Shown in pieces: positions 24,995 to 33,481 of a stretch of DNA of 64,000 nucleotides. Position 1 is the first letter of the stretch. Each line of letters opens with the position of its first letter. Origin of the DNA: Clostridiales bacterium (GTDB taxonomy: Bacteria; Bacillota; Clostridia; Oscillospirales; Oscillospiraceae); contig QALX01000004.1 in assembly GCA_003150485.1 (NCBI GenBank), positions 79,908-143,907 of the forward strand, written 5' to 3'. The notes beneath the pieces are model-generated. The model ran no database searches and had not been told where the DNA came from. It worked only from the letters and a program-made list of their open reading frames with translations. Both the position numbers and the translations under genes were made by a program.

Positions 24995-26641
24995 CTAATC
25001 TTTTACAAAACTCTTTTCCGACTTGCCGCTGAGAGAGAAGGCGATGTTCACCGCGTGATCCGCACAGCGTTCCAGGTCAGTGACCATATCTGAGAAGATC
25101 ACCCCGCAAACCGGGTTGCAGGTGGAGTCCAGCAGCCGGTCCATGTGGTTGCGCACACAGCGCTCCTCCAGGTCATCTACCACATTCTCCAGCCGCTCTG
25201 CCTCGTCCAGCCGGTCAAACTGATCTCCGGCAAAGACCTCCAGGGCAACGTGCATGGCTGCCATCGTGGCGTCGCTGATCTCCCGCAGATCCTCCAGGGC
25301 GGGCTCAGAGATGCTGACCCGCCGCTCCTTCAGGCTCAGCATATACTTGGTGAGATTCTCAGCGTGGTCACTGATGCGCTCGATGTCCGAGACCACCAGC
25401 AGCATTCGGGAGAGCCTGTTGAGCTCCTTGTCCGTCATATGGTGGTAACGCATGTTGATCAGGGCCTGGGTAATCTGGCCGTCCAGGTAATCCACCACCG
25501 CCTCGGTCTCCAGAACCTGCCGGCGCTTTTCCTCATCCCGCTCCAGGACGCAGTCAATGGCAGTGCGCAGATTGCGCTCGGCAAATTTCCCCATGCGGAC
25601 GATCTCCAGCTTGGCCTGGCTCAGAGCCACCGCCACTGGAATGGTGTCCAACTGGGTCAGATAGACCAGGCGCTGGTGCTCTGCCTTCTGGGTTTCAGAG
25701 GGGAGCACAGGAAGCATCTTTCGGGACAGACGCACAATCAGATTGGACAGAGGCAGCTCCACCAGAACGGCAAAGATGGCAAACAGGGTATGGGTGTGGG
25801 CAATCTGCCGTCCGATGTCCCCAGGAGCAAGGCTTTGGATCAGTGTGAGTACCCGAGGAAATACCGTGATCAGCAGCATCAGAATACATGCCCGGATCAG
25901 GTTGAAGATCAGGTTCAGAAGCGCACTGCGCTTGCCGTTCCGGTTGGTGGTCAGGGAGGCCAGCAGGTTGGGTGTCACCGAACCCACGGCGGCGCCGATG
26001 ATCAGATATACCGTAGTCTGGTAGTCCAGGATGCCCTGGATGGCAAAGGTCTGAAAAATTGCGATAGACGAGGAAGAGCTCTGGACCAGGGCGGTAAAGG
26101 CCAGACCAAAGAGCAGGGCGGCCGCAGGATTGGAAATGCCCCGGAGCATGGCCACAAATTCCGGCGTCTCCGACATGGGCACAATGGCCGCCTTCATCAG
26201 GGCAATGCCCTCAAACAGCATCCCGAACCCCATAATCACCGATCCGACATACCGCACCTGGGCTTTTTTCATAAACAGGTACATCACCGCGCCCACAAAC
26301 AGGATCACCGGTGCGTAAGCGCTGAGGTTGAATGCGGTAAGCTGAGCCGTTACGGTGGTGCCGATGTTGGCCCCCATAATCACGCCCAGGGCTTGGGACA
26401 GGTTCATCAGCCCGGAGTTGACAAAGCCGATCACCATTACGTCAGTCGCGGAGGAGCTCTGAATCATCAGTGTGACCAGAACGCCTACCAAAACAGAGAC
26501 AACCCGGTTCCGAGTCGCCTTTTCCAAAATAATACGCAGATGATCGCCTGCGGCATTTTTCAGCCCATCGGACATCTGCATCATGCCGTACAGGAACAGG
26601 CCCACGCCGCCCAGCAGCGCAAACACATCTAATATGGACAT
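24995..26641 (-). CDS. Na/Pi cotransporter family protein with C-terminal PhoU-like domain
   Basis: From the ATG at 26641 (GAGGAG upstream) the product is 548 residues. The N-terminal half has two inverted Na/Pi repeats with the hallmark QSSSATDVMVIGFVNSG and ALVQSSSSSIAIFQTF segments and GVIMGANIGTTVTAQL. The C-terminal part (about 330-540) is a helical PhoU-like domain (LLVVSDIERISDHAENLTKY; SDMVTDLERCADHAVNIAFS). Such proteins move phosphate with sodium, and the PhoU domain probably regulates this. The frame stays open 33 codons upstream but would overlap the promoter zone of the divergent paralogue. Confidence 0.92.
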   Translation of the reverse strand: MSILDVFALLGGVGLFLYGMMQMSDGLKNAAGDHLRIILEKATRNRVVSVLVGVLVTLMIQSSSATDVMVIGFVNSGLMNLSQALGVIMGANIGTTVTAQLTAFNLSAYAPVILFVGAVMYLFMKKAQVRYVGSVIMGFGMLFEGIALMKAAIVPMSETPEFVAMLRGISNPAAALLFGLAFTALVQSSSSSIAIFQTFAIQGILDYQTTVYLIIGAAVGSVTPNLLASLTTNRNGKRSALLNLIFNLIRACILMLLITVFPRVLTLIQSLAPGDIGRQIAHTHTLFAIFAVLVELPLSNLIVRLSRKMLPVLPSETQKAEHQRLVYLTQLDTIPVAVALSQAKLEIVRMGKFAERNLRTAIDCVLERDEEKRRQVLETEAVVDYLDGQITQALINMRYHHMTDKELNRLSRMLLVVSDIERISDHAENLTKYMLSLKERRVSISEPALEDLREISDATMAAMHVALEVFAGDQFDRLDEAERLENVVDDLEERCVRNHMDRLLDSTCNPVCGVIFSDMVTDLERCADHAVNIAFSLSGKSEKSFVKD

Positions 26642-26823
26642 ATCGAGCTCCTCTTCGTTTGTTGTTCTTTGTTCCTTCTCTCTGCAAAAGGCTCTGTCCA
26701 TTATACCATTTTCCCTGTGAATTTCCATGCACTGAACCACAAATTTCGCGCTATATTTTTGCGTTTCGCAGTCGTTTTTTCACGCTTCTTACAATCTTTC
26801 TGGAATATCTGGGAGTTTTCACT

Positions 26824-27840
26824 GTGAATTTAGCCTATTTTCTCCTCTTCGCCGTTAGTGTGGCGCTGTTTCTGGCGGGTCTGCCTCTGCTCACCACCTG
26901 CCTTCAAAATCTGGCCGGCAGCCAGCTCGACCGCTTTCTAGTCCAGACCATCGGCACTGCTCCCCGGGCCTTTTTCGCCGGTTTACTGGTCACCGCCGCG
27001 GTTCACAGCTCCTCCGCCGTCACCGTTTTCTGCATTGGCCTGGCGGACAGCGGCATCTTAGGCCCCATCCAGCTGGCCGCCATTATCATGGGCTCCAACA
27101 TCGGCACCACCTGCACCGCCCATCTGTTCTGGCTCACCGGCCAGGCCGCCGCCAGCTCCGCCCTGGCCTGGCTGGCCCCCGACCACCTGGGGCCTCTGCT
27201 GATGGGCTGTGGCCTTTTGCTTACGCTGCCTGTACAGCGGAAGCGCATCCAGTTCACCGGCGGTATGCTGCTGGGACTGGGAATGATTCTGTCCGGACTG
27301 GCCGGTATGGAATCCGCCCTGGCCCCCCTGGGCGCCCATCCCGCCGTGGGGCTGCTCTTTGAGCAGCTCTCCCACCCGGTGGCCGGAGTCCTGGCCGGTA
27401 CGGTGATCACCGCTATCTTGCAAAGTTCCTCCACCTCTGTGGGCATCCTTCAGGCCTTTGCCGCCACCGGTACGGTCTCCTTCCCCGCCGCCGTGGCCAT
27501 CATCTGTGGTCAGAACATCGGCACGTGCAGCACCGCCTGCCTGGCCGCCTCCAATGCCGGGAAACACGCAAAGTTTGTGGCCCGTTTCCACCTGTACTTC
27601 AACATACTGGGCGCTGTACTCTTCCTGGCAGCCTTTCACCTGTTTTGGGCCCTGTTCCCCGCCCCCTTCCAACACCTGGTTCCCGACGCCAAGGGCATCG
27701 CCATGATTCACACCGTCTTCAACATCGCCTCTACCATCCTCCTCCTCCCGCTCCTGCGCCAGTTGGTGGCCCTCTCCCAGTTTGATTTGGCCGCGGCCCT
27801 GGGCCGCCGGGCCAGGCACACAAAAAAACGGCGCCTGTGA
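26824..27840 (+). CDS. Na/Pi cotransporter family protein without PhoU domain
   Basis: The GTG at 26824 with GGAG eight bases upstream gives 338 residues. An in-frame ATG 55 codons earlier would overlap the divergent gene's leader, and its residues are not family-like. Both Na/Pi repeats are present: AAVHSSSAVTVFCIGLADSG with IIMGSNIGTTCTAHL, and AILQSSSTSVGILQAFA with ICGQNIGTCSTACLA. It ends soon after the last membrane segment with a basic tail (RRARHTKKRRL). It may pair with or differ in substrate from the divergent PhoU-bearing paralogue. Confidence 0.88.
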   Translation: MNLAYFLLFAVSVALFLAGLPLLTTCLQNLAGSQLDRFLVQTIGTAPRAFFAGLLVTAAVHSSSAVTVFCIGLADSGILGPIQLAAIIMGSNIGTTCTAHLFWLTGQAAASSALAWLAPDHLGPLLMGCGLLLTLPVQRKRIQFTGGMLLGLGMILSGLAGMESALAPLGAHPAVGLLFEQLSHPVAGVLAGTVITAILQSSSTSVGILQAFAATGTVSFPAAVAIICGQNIGTCSTACLAASNAGKHAKFVARFHLYFNILGAVLFLAAFHLFWALFPAPFQHLVPDAKGIAMIHTVFNIASTILLLPLLRQLVALSQFDLAAALGRRARHTKKRRL

Positions 27841-27860
27841 TCACAGACACCGTTTTCCGT
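27827..27860. terminator. Bidirectional terminator overlapping the 27840 stop
   Basis: AAAACGG...CTGTGATCACAG...CCGTTTT forms an interrupted stem. It serves the convergent Na/Pi and hydratase genes and includes the stop codon of the former. Confidence 0.7.
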
Positions 27861-27863
27861 TTG

Positions 27864-30110
27864 TTACGCTTCCGCGTTATAGTAGTTGATCAAGCAGCCG
27901 GAGAGGATGATATCCCGCTCCTCCCGGGTCAGGTTGGGCAGGGACAGGGTGATGGCCTGCTCCGTCCCGTTCTGAATCAGGGTGGCGTTCAGGGTCTCCG
28001 CATCCCCTTCCAGGGCAGCCCGGACGCCGGGAATCCACAGCTGGTCGCCGGGCTGGATGTTCCGCCCGGCCAGCTCTGCGGCGATAAAGGGCAGCATCCC
28101 CCAGTTCACTACGTTGGAGCGGTACCGTTTGGTGGCGTACTCCGCCGCCACATTGGCCACGCCCCCCAGCACCCGCTGGCAGCTGGCAGCCTGCTCCCGG
28201 GCAGAGCCGTCACCGGGCTTCAGGGCCATGACGAAGGAGCCCAAACCGGTGGTCTCCGGCTGGTGGCCGGACAGGGCCGCGGTGACCTCCTCGTCCACAA
28301 CGCCCTGACGGCGCTTCTGCTCCACCGCCTGGATGGCCTTGGCCCGGCCCACATAGGCCGAGTCCTTCCGGCTCAGGGTGAACTCGGCCAGTTTCAGGGG
28401 GTTGGAGCGATAGCTGGAGGTCTCGCCGGAGGGGATCAGCTCGTCGGTGGTGGTGACCGGGTCGTAGATGGCACAGGCCGCTGTCAGGAGCAAATCCTGG
28501 GGCAGGGCGATCTGCTCCGGCCAATCGGCAATGTTGGGGCCAAAGACCAGCTCGGCCTCGGGCCGGGCCTTGCCCACGCCGTAGTACACCCGGTTCCGGT
28601 AGGGGGTGTCGTCGTACTCGTAGGGCTCCCGAGCCGGGTCTTCCGGCACATGGGGCAGTTCGGTGGCGGCCGTCAAGGCGCCGCCATTGAGGACAGTGGC
28701 GGCAATGGACCGGGCGTCCATCAGGGCCACGTAGGACAGCTGGCCGTCAGAGGGCTTGCTGCCCTCCCGGTTGGGGAAGTTGCGGGTGGAGTGGCGGATG
28801 GAGAAGGCCCCGTTGGCGGGCACATCCCCGGCGCCGAAGCAGGGGCCGCAGAAGCAGCTGCGCACCGACGCGCCGGCGGCAGCCAGCTGGGCCAACGCCC
28901 CGTTCTTGGCCAGAGCCAGGAAAGCGGGCATGGAGCCTGGGTAGCAGCTGAGCCACAGGGCGTTGTCCCCTAGGGACCGGCCCTCCAGCATCTCAGATAC
29001 CCGCATCAGGTTCTGATACGTGCCGCCGGAGCAGCCGGCAATCACCGCCTGGTCCACGTAAAACCGGCCGTCCCGGACCTTCTCGGTGAGGGACACCGGA
29101 GCGCTCTCGAGCTTGAACTGCTCCACAGTGGCCTGGTCCACCTGGTGGAGGATATCCATCATGTTCGCCTTGAACTCGGCGATGGGATAGGCATTGGAGG
29201 GGTGGAAGGGCAGGGCGATCATGGGTTCCACCGTGGACAGATCCACCGTGATTACATCATCGTAATAGGCGCCGTCGGCGGGGGCCAGCGTTTTGTACTC
29301 CCCTTCCCGGCCCAGGGCCACCATATAGTCCCGCACAGTCTCATCGGTGCTCCACACCGAGGACAGGCAGGAGGTCTCCGTGGTCATCACGTCGATGCCG
29401 CAGCGGTAGTCCATGGACAGGGCAGCCACGCCGGGGCCAAAAAACTCCATGACAGCGTTTTTCACAATTCCCTTGGTAAAGGTGGCCCCGATGAGGGCCA
29501 GGGCTACGTCCTGGGGTCCCACGCCGGGCCGGGGTGCGCCGGTCAGGTAGATGGCCACCACGCGGGGGTAGGCGATGTCGTAGGTTTTATTCAGCAGCTG
29601 CTTGACCAGCTCCGGGCCGCCCTCACCCATGGCAATGGTGCCGAAGGCGCCGTACCGGGTGTGGCTGTCCGAGCCCAGCAGCATTTTGCCGCCGCCGGCG
29701 TACCGCTCCCGCATGTAGGAGTGGATGACCGCCTGGTGGGCGGGAACGAATTCGCCGCCGTACTTTTTCGCGGCGGACAGGCCAAATACGTGATCGTCCT
29801 CGTTGATGGTGCCGCCCACCGCGCACAGGCTGTTGTGGCAGTTGGTCAGCACGTAGGGTAGGGGGAACTCCTTGAGACCGCTGGCCCGGGCGGTCTGTAT
29901 GATACCCACGTAGGTGATGTCATGGGAGGCCATGGCGTCGAATTTGATCTTCAGGTCGGACATGGTGCCGCTGGTGTTGTGGCTGGCCAGGATACCATAG
30001 GTGATGGTACCCTTTTTCGCCTCCTCCGGGGCGGGCAGCTCGGCAGCCTGTCCGGCGGGGACAAAGGTACCATTTTTATAGTAAGCGGGCGCATGTAAAA
30101 TCTCTAACAT
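27864..30110 (-). CDS. Aconitase-family hydratase
   Basis: From the ATG at 30110 (GGAGGT upstream) the product is 748 residues. It has the aconitase fold: LLGSDSHTRYGAFGTIAMGE, the first cluster cysteine in VIAGCSGGTYQN, and two more in RSCFCGPCFGAGD, which bind the 4Fe-4S cluster. FSIRHSTRNFPNREGSK is the substrate arginine segment. The C-terminal swivel domain follows. It resembles the clostridial proteins named only hydratase. Citrate/isocitrate is the likeliest substrate, but a methylcitrate or related hydroxyacid is possible. No other TCA gene is adjacent. Confidence 0.85.
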   Translation of the reverse strand: MLEILHAPAYYKNGTFVPAGQAAELPAPEEAKKGTITYGILASHNTSGTMSDLKIKFDAMASHDITYVGIIQTARASGLKEFPLPYVLTNCHNSLCAVGGTINEDDHVFGLSAAKKYGGEFVPAHQAVIHSYMRERYAGGGKMLLGSDSHTRYGAFGTIAMGEGGPELVKQLLNKTYDIAYPRVVAIYLTGAPRPGVGPQDVALALIGATFTKGIVKNAVMEFFGPGVAALSMDYRCGIDVMTTETSCLSSVWSTDETVRDYMVALGREGEYKTLAPADGAYYDDVITVDLSTVEPMIALPFHPSNAYPIAEFKANMMDILHQVDQATVEQFKLESAPVSLTEKVRDGRFYVDQAVIAGCSGGTYQNLMRVSEMLEGRSLGDNALWLSCYPGSMPAFLALAKNGALAQLAAAGASVRSCFCGPCFGAGDVPANGAFSIRHSTRNFPNREGSKPSDGQLSYVALMDARSIAATVLNGGALTAATELPHVPEDPAREPYEYDDTPYRNRVYYGVGKARPEAELVFGPNIADWPEQIALPQDLLLTAACAIYDPVTTTDELIPSGETSSYRSNPLKLAEFTLSRKDSAYVGRAKAIQAVEQKRRQGVVDEEVTAALSGHQPETTGLGSFVMALKPGDGSAREQAASCQRVLGGVANVAAEYATKRYRSNVVNWGMLPFIAAELAGRNIQPGDQLWIPGVRAALEGDAETLNATLIQNGTEQAITLSLPNLTREERDIILSGCLINYYNAEA

Positions 30111-30195
30111 AAGGAGAACCTCCAAAAAGCAACATAATATTTCACATTATACCACGCATTCCGACCAGGGCACAAGGGAAACCAGCACAATCCGG

Positions 30196-30224
30196 TTGCC
30201 AATCCCCCCAAAGAACCGTATAAT
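30196..30224 (+). promoter_or_regulatory. Promoter of udp
   Basis: TTGCCA, a 17-bp spacer and TATAAT lie about 50 bp before the uridine phosphorylase start. Confidence 0.65.
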
Positions 30225-30275
30225 TAAAAAATACGGACAGACCATTTGCACAAAAAATCCGGGAGGCGCTATCTT

Positions 30276-31055
30276 ATGAATCCATCCACACGGGACACCG
30301 CGTTCCACCTCCACCTGACCCGGGACACGCCGCTGGGCCGCTACTGCATTCTCCCCGGCGACCCGGGCCGCTGCGCCGCCATCGCGGCCCGCTTTGACAA
30401 CCCGGTTCACCGGCAGACCAACCGGGAGTACTGCACCTGGACCGGCGCCCTGCTGGGCCAGCCGGTGAGCGTCTGCTCCACCGGTATCGGCGGTCCCTCC
30501 GCCGCCATTGCCATGGAGGAGCTGGCCCAGCTGGGCGTGACCACTTTCCTCCGGGTGGGCACCTGCGGAGGCATCCGCACCGACGTCCAGTCCGGTGACG
30601 TGGTGGTGGCCACCGGCGCCGTACGCATGGAGGGCACCAGCCGGGAATACGCCCCCATCGAGTATCCGGCGGTTCCCGACTTCCAGGTCACCTCCGCCCT
30701 GGTCCAGGCGGCCCAGGCCCTGGGCAAGCCCTGCAAAACCGGCGTGGTCCAGTGCAAGGACTCCTTTTACGGCCAGCACGCTCCGGAACGGATGCCGGTG
30801 GCCTATGAGCTGACCCAGAAGTGGGAGGCCTGGAAGCGGCTGGGGGTTCTGGCCAGCGAGATGGAATCTGCCGCCCTCTTTGTGGTAGCCAGCGCGTTGG
30901 GCGTCCGCTGCGGCAGCTGTTTCCACGTGATCTGGAACCAGGAGCGTCAGGCCGCCGGGCTGGACCAGGCGGAGAGCCTGGACACCAGTGCCGCCATTGC
31001 GGTAGGTGTGGAGGCTCTGAAGCTGCTGATCCGTGAGGACGGTCCCAGCCGCTGA
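30276..31055 (+). CDS. udp: Uridine phosphorylase
   Basis: The ATG at 30276 (GGGAGG upstream) gives 259 residues. Family motifs: YCILPGDPGRCAAIAARF for phosphate binding, CSTGIGGPSAAIAMEELAQL, LRVGTCGGIRTDVQSGDVVV and ASEMESAALFVVASALGVR, whose glutamate-methionine-glutamate contacts ribose. It splits uridine into uracil and ribose 1-phosphate. Together with cdd, deoC and uraA in this window it gives a pyrimidine salvage set, although the genes are dispersed. It is expressed alone, with its own promoter and terminator. Confidence 0.93.
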   Translation: MNPSTRDTAFHLHLTRDTPLGRYCILPGDPGRCAAIAARFDNPVHRQTNREYCTWTGALLGQPVSVCSTGIGGPSAAIAMEELAQLGVTTFLRVGTCGGIRTDVQSGDVVVATGAVRMEGTSREYAPIEYPAVPDFQVTSALVQAAQALGKPCKTGVVQCKDSFYGQHAPERMPVAYELTQKWEAWKRLGVLASEMESAALFVVASALGVRCGSCFHVIWNQERQAAGLDQAESLDTSAAIAVGVEALKLLIREDGPSR

Positions 31056-31108
31056 CTTTGACAGACCCAGAAGGAATCCAGTCTCAACAAACGGCTCTTT
31101 TGCCATAG

Positions 31109-31142
31109 AAAAACGGTGTGACCTTGCGGTCACACCGTTTTT
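31109..31142 (+). terminator. Terminator of udp
   Basis: AAACGGTGTGACC, loop TTGC, GGTCACACCGTTT is followed by TT. Confidence 0.85.
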
Positions 31143-31278
31143 CTGAGGCCAGCGCGCCTTCAGGCCTGATCGGCGCAACGCATCTCTGTTTACTGTATCT
31201 TAATTTGATCCCGATGAGCCTTTTCCCGTTTTAATCCTCCCCATGCTACCCTATGGCTAACGTAAGGAGGAATTTGTT

Positions 31279-31473
31279 ATGCCTGCCATCAAAGAATCAC
31301 TTCACAGATTTGAAGCCCGTTTTGACCAACGTGCCGAGCGTTTTTCATTCCGCCACCCGCACCTCGCTTTTCTGGCAATGTTTATCGGATTGCCGATTTT
31401 TACACTGATCGCGGTTACCGCTTCTACTACGCTGATCACACTGCCTTTTGCCCTGCTCTTCGGATGGCTATAA
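31279..31473 (+). CDS. Small membrane protein at the head of the potassium cluster
   Basis: This 64-residue protein has an excellent ribosome site (AAGGAGG, seven bases before ATG). The N-terminal half is basic and soluble (FEARFDQRAERFSFRHPH). A single long hydrophobic hairpin or segment follows (LAFLAMFIGLPIFTLIAVTA ... ITLPFALLFGWL). I do not recognise a family. It precedes kdpF with 92 bp between and is of similar base composition, so a regulatory or accessory role in potassium uptake is possible but only inferred from position. Confidence 0.75.
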   Translation: MPAIKESLHRFEARFDQRAERFSFRHPHLAFLAMFIGLPIFTLIAVTASTTLITLPFALLFGWL

Positions 31474-31565
31474 GACGGTTAACGTCGTCTTTATGCTACA
31501 CTCCCCTTGCTAATCCCTTTTTTATCAACGCAGTGCTAAACTCTTACGCGAAGGAGGACGTAATC

Positions 31566-31658
31566 ATGCATGTTTTTATCAGTACAACCAGTCTCTGTAC
31601 GGGGGCACTGTCCATTTACTATGCTTTTATTCCCATGAAAGGAGATCCACAACCATGA
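31566..31658 (+). CDS. kdpF: KdpF-like small membrane peptide
   Basis: The ATG at 31566 follows GAAGGAGG and encodes 30 residues, MHVFISTTSLCTGALSIYYA then FIPMKGDPQP. It is one membrane span of KdpF length in the place of kdpF, and its stop overlaps the kdpA start (ATGA). The sequence resembles KdpF only in pattern (hydrophobic span, YYAFI before a short polar tail). In Escherichia coli KdpF stabilises the KdpABC complex. The gene is too short for routine gene finders. Confidence 0.7.
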   Translation: MHVFISTTSLCTGALSIYYAFIPMKGDPQP

Positions 31659-33469
31659 GTGCCGTTTTGCAGTACATACTCTACCTCGCCGTTCTTGTTG
31701 TCCTGGCGATTCCGCTGGGCGCGTACATCAATAAGGTCATGAACGGCGAAAAAACCTTTTTATCCAAAATTCTCATCCCCTGTGAAAACGCCGTATACAA
31801 AGTGCTGCGGGTCAATAAGGAGGAGCAGATGAATTGGAAAAAATACACTGTTTCAGTGCTTCTCTTTTCCGGCATCGGCTTTGTTTTTCTGTTCCTGCTC
31901 CAGCTTTTGCAGGGTGTACTGCCGGGAAACCCACAGGGCCTTCCCGGTGTAAAATGGGATCTGTCCTTTAACACAGCCGTCAGTTTTGTCACCAATACAA
32001 ACTGGCAGGCATACAGCGGCGAATCCACGCTGAGCTATCTGATCCAGGCCCTGGGCCTGACGGTCCAGAACTTCGTATCAGCAGCTACTGGTATCGCGGT
32101 ACTGTTCGCAATGATCCGGGGCTTTATCAAAGTAAAAACTGATGGGCTGGGCAGCTTCTGGGTGGATATGACGCGGATCGTCATCCACATTCTCCTCCCG
32201 CTGAACCTGGTTATCTCTCTACTGCTGGTTAGCGGCGGCGTGATCCAGAACTGGAAGGGCGCTGAAACCGTATCTCTGGTTGAACCGATTGCGGTCAGCG
32301 CAGAAGGCGAGATTTTAGAAGATGCTCAGATTGATTTGGAAACCAATACGGTAACGGTGGATGGCGAAACCGTTCCCGATGCAGACATTGTAACAGAGCA
32401 GTTTGTGCCTATGGGACCTGCGGCAAGTCAGGTTGCCATCAAACAGAGCGGCACCAACGGCGGCGGTTTTATGGGCGTTAACTCCGCTCATCCGCTGGAG
32501 AACCCCAATCCGTTTACCAATATTGTTGAAATGCTGTCCATTCTGCTGATTCCCGCGGCCTTATGCTTTACCTTTGGTAAGGCCGTCAAAAACAAGAAAC
32601 AGGGCATCGCGATTTTCATGGCCATGTTCATCTGCCTTGTCCTTGCACTTGGCACCATTGCTGTCAACGAGCAGGCAGCAACGCCGCAGCTGGCCCAGGA
32701 TGGAAACGTTAATATCTCCATGATCGACCAGGCGGGCGGCAATATGGAGGGCAAGGAAACCCGGTTCGGTATTGCAGCCTCTTCTACATGGGCCGCGTAT
32801 ACAACGGCCGCCTCCAATGGTTCTGTCAACTCGATGCACGACAGCTATACACCTTTGGGCGGCATGGTGACAATGCTTCTGATGCAGCTTGGTGAGGTCA
32901 TTTTCGGCGGTACCGGCTGCGGACTCTACGGCATGCTTGCCTTTGCCATTCTGACGGTGTTCATTGCCGGCCTGATGGTGGGCAGAACACCTGAATTCCT
33001 CGGCAAGAAGATTGAACCCTACGAAATGAAATGGGCCGCACTTGTTTGCCTGGCAACCCCGATCGCCATTCTGATCGGCAGCGGCATTGCTGCGGCGGTG
33101 CCAAGTGTCGCAGACAGTCTGAACAACGGCGGAGCACATGGACTATCTGAAATTTTGTACGCCTATTCATCAGCAGGCGGAAACAATGGCTCCGCATTCG
33201 CCGGCTTTAACGCCAACACTGTATTTCTCAACGTATCCCTTGGCCTGGTTATGCTGTTTGTACGGTTCCTTCCTGTCATCGGAACACTGGCCATTGCCGG
33301 CAGCCTGGCGGGAAAGAAGCGAATCGCAACCACAGCCGGCACCCTTTCCACAACCAACGCCATGTTTGTGTTCCTGCTGATCTTCATTGTCCTGCTGGTT
33401 GGCGCACTCAGCTTCTTCCCGGCGCTGGCGCTCGGACCGATTGCCGAATTCTTCCAGAGCATTGTATAA
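31655..33469 (+). CDS. kdpA: Potassium-transporting ATPase subunit A
   Basis: The 604-residue product is the channel-like subunit. Four selectivity-filter repeats are visible, for example AVSFVTNTNWQAYSGES and QSGTNGGGFMGVNSAHPLEN. It is about 45 residues longer than the E. coli protein. An acidic stretch near residues 205-245 (EPIAVSAEGEILEDAQIDLE and following) inserted before PMGPAASQVAIK explains this. AAAGGAG lies upstream, and the start overlaps kdpF by four bases. It binds potassium and passes it to KdpB. Base composition is clearly less GC-rich than the flanking gcv and udp genes. Confidence 0.96.
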   Translation: MSAVLQYILYLAVLVVLAIPLGAYINKVMNGEKTFLSKILIPCENAVYKVLRVNKEEQMNWKKYTVSVLLFSGIGFVFLFLLQLLQGVLPGNPQGLPGVKWDLSFNTAVSFVTNTNWQAYSGESTLSYLIQALGLTVQNFVSAATGIAVLFAMIRGFIKVKTDGLGSFWVDMTRIVIHILLPLNLVISLLLVSGGVIQNWKGAETVSLVEPIAVSAEGEILEDAQIDLETNTVTVDGETVPDADIVTEQFVPMGPAASQVAIKQSGTNGGGFMGVNSAHPLENPNPFTNIVEMLSILLIPAALCFTFGKAVKNKKQGIAIFMAMFICLVLALGTIAVNEQAATPQLAQDGNVNISMIDQAGGNMEGKETRFGIAASSTWAAYTTAASNGSVNSMHDSYTPLGGMVTMLLMQLGEVIFGGTGCGLYGMLAFAILTVFIAGLMVGRTPEFLGKKIEPYEMKWAALVCLATPIAILIGSGIAAAVPSVADSLNNGGAHGLSEILYAYSSAGGNNGSAFAGFNANTVFLNVSLGLVMLFVRFLPVIGTLAIAGSLAGKKRIATTAGTLSTTNAMFVFLLIFIVLLVGALSFFPALALGPIAEFFQSIV

Positions 33470-33481
33470 GGAGGTACTGTT

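Noticed and set aside
30147..31178. Minus-strand frame of 343 codons over udp
   Set aside because: It covers the udp terminator and promoter and lacks family features. udp on the plus strand has all uridine phosphorylase motifs.
31143..31278. c-di-AMP riboswitch upstream of the potassium genes
   Set aside because: Such riboswitches precede some potassium transporter genes, but none of the conserved blocks is visible here.
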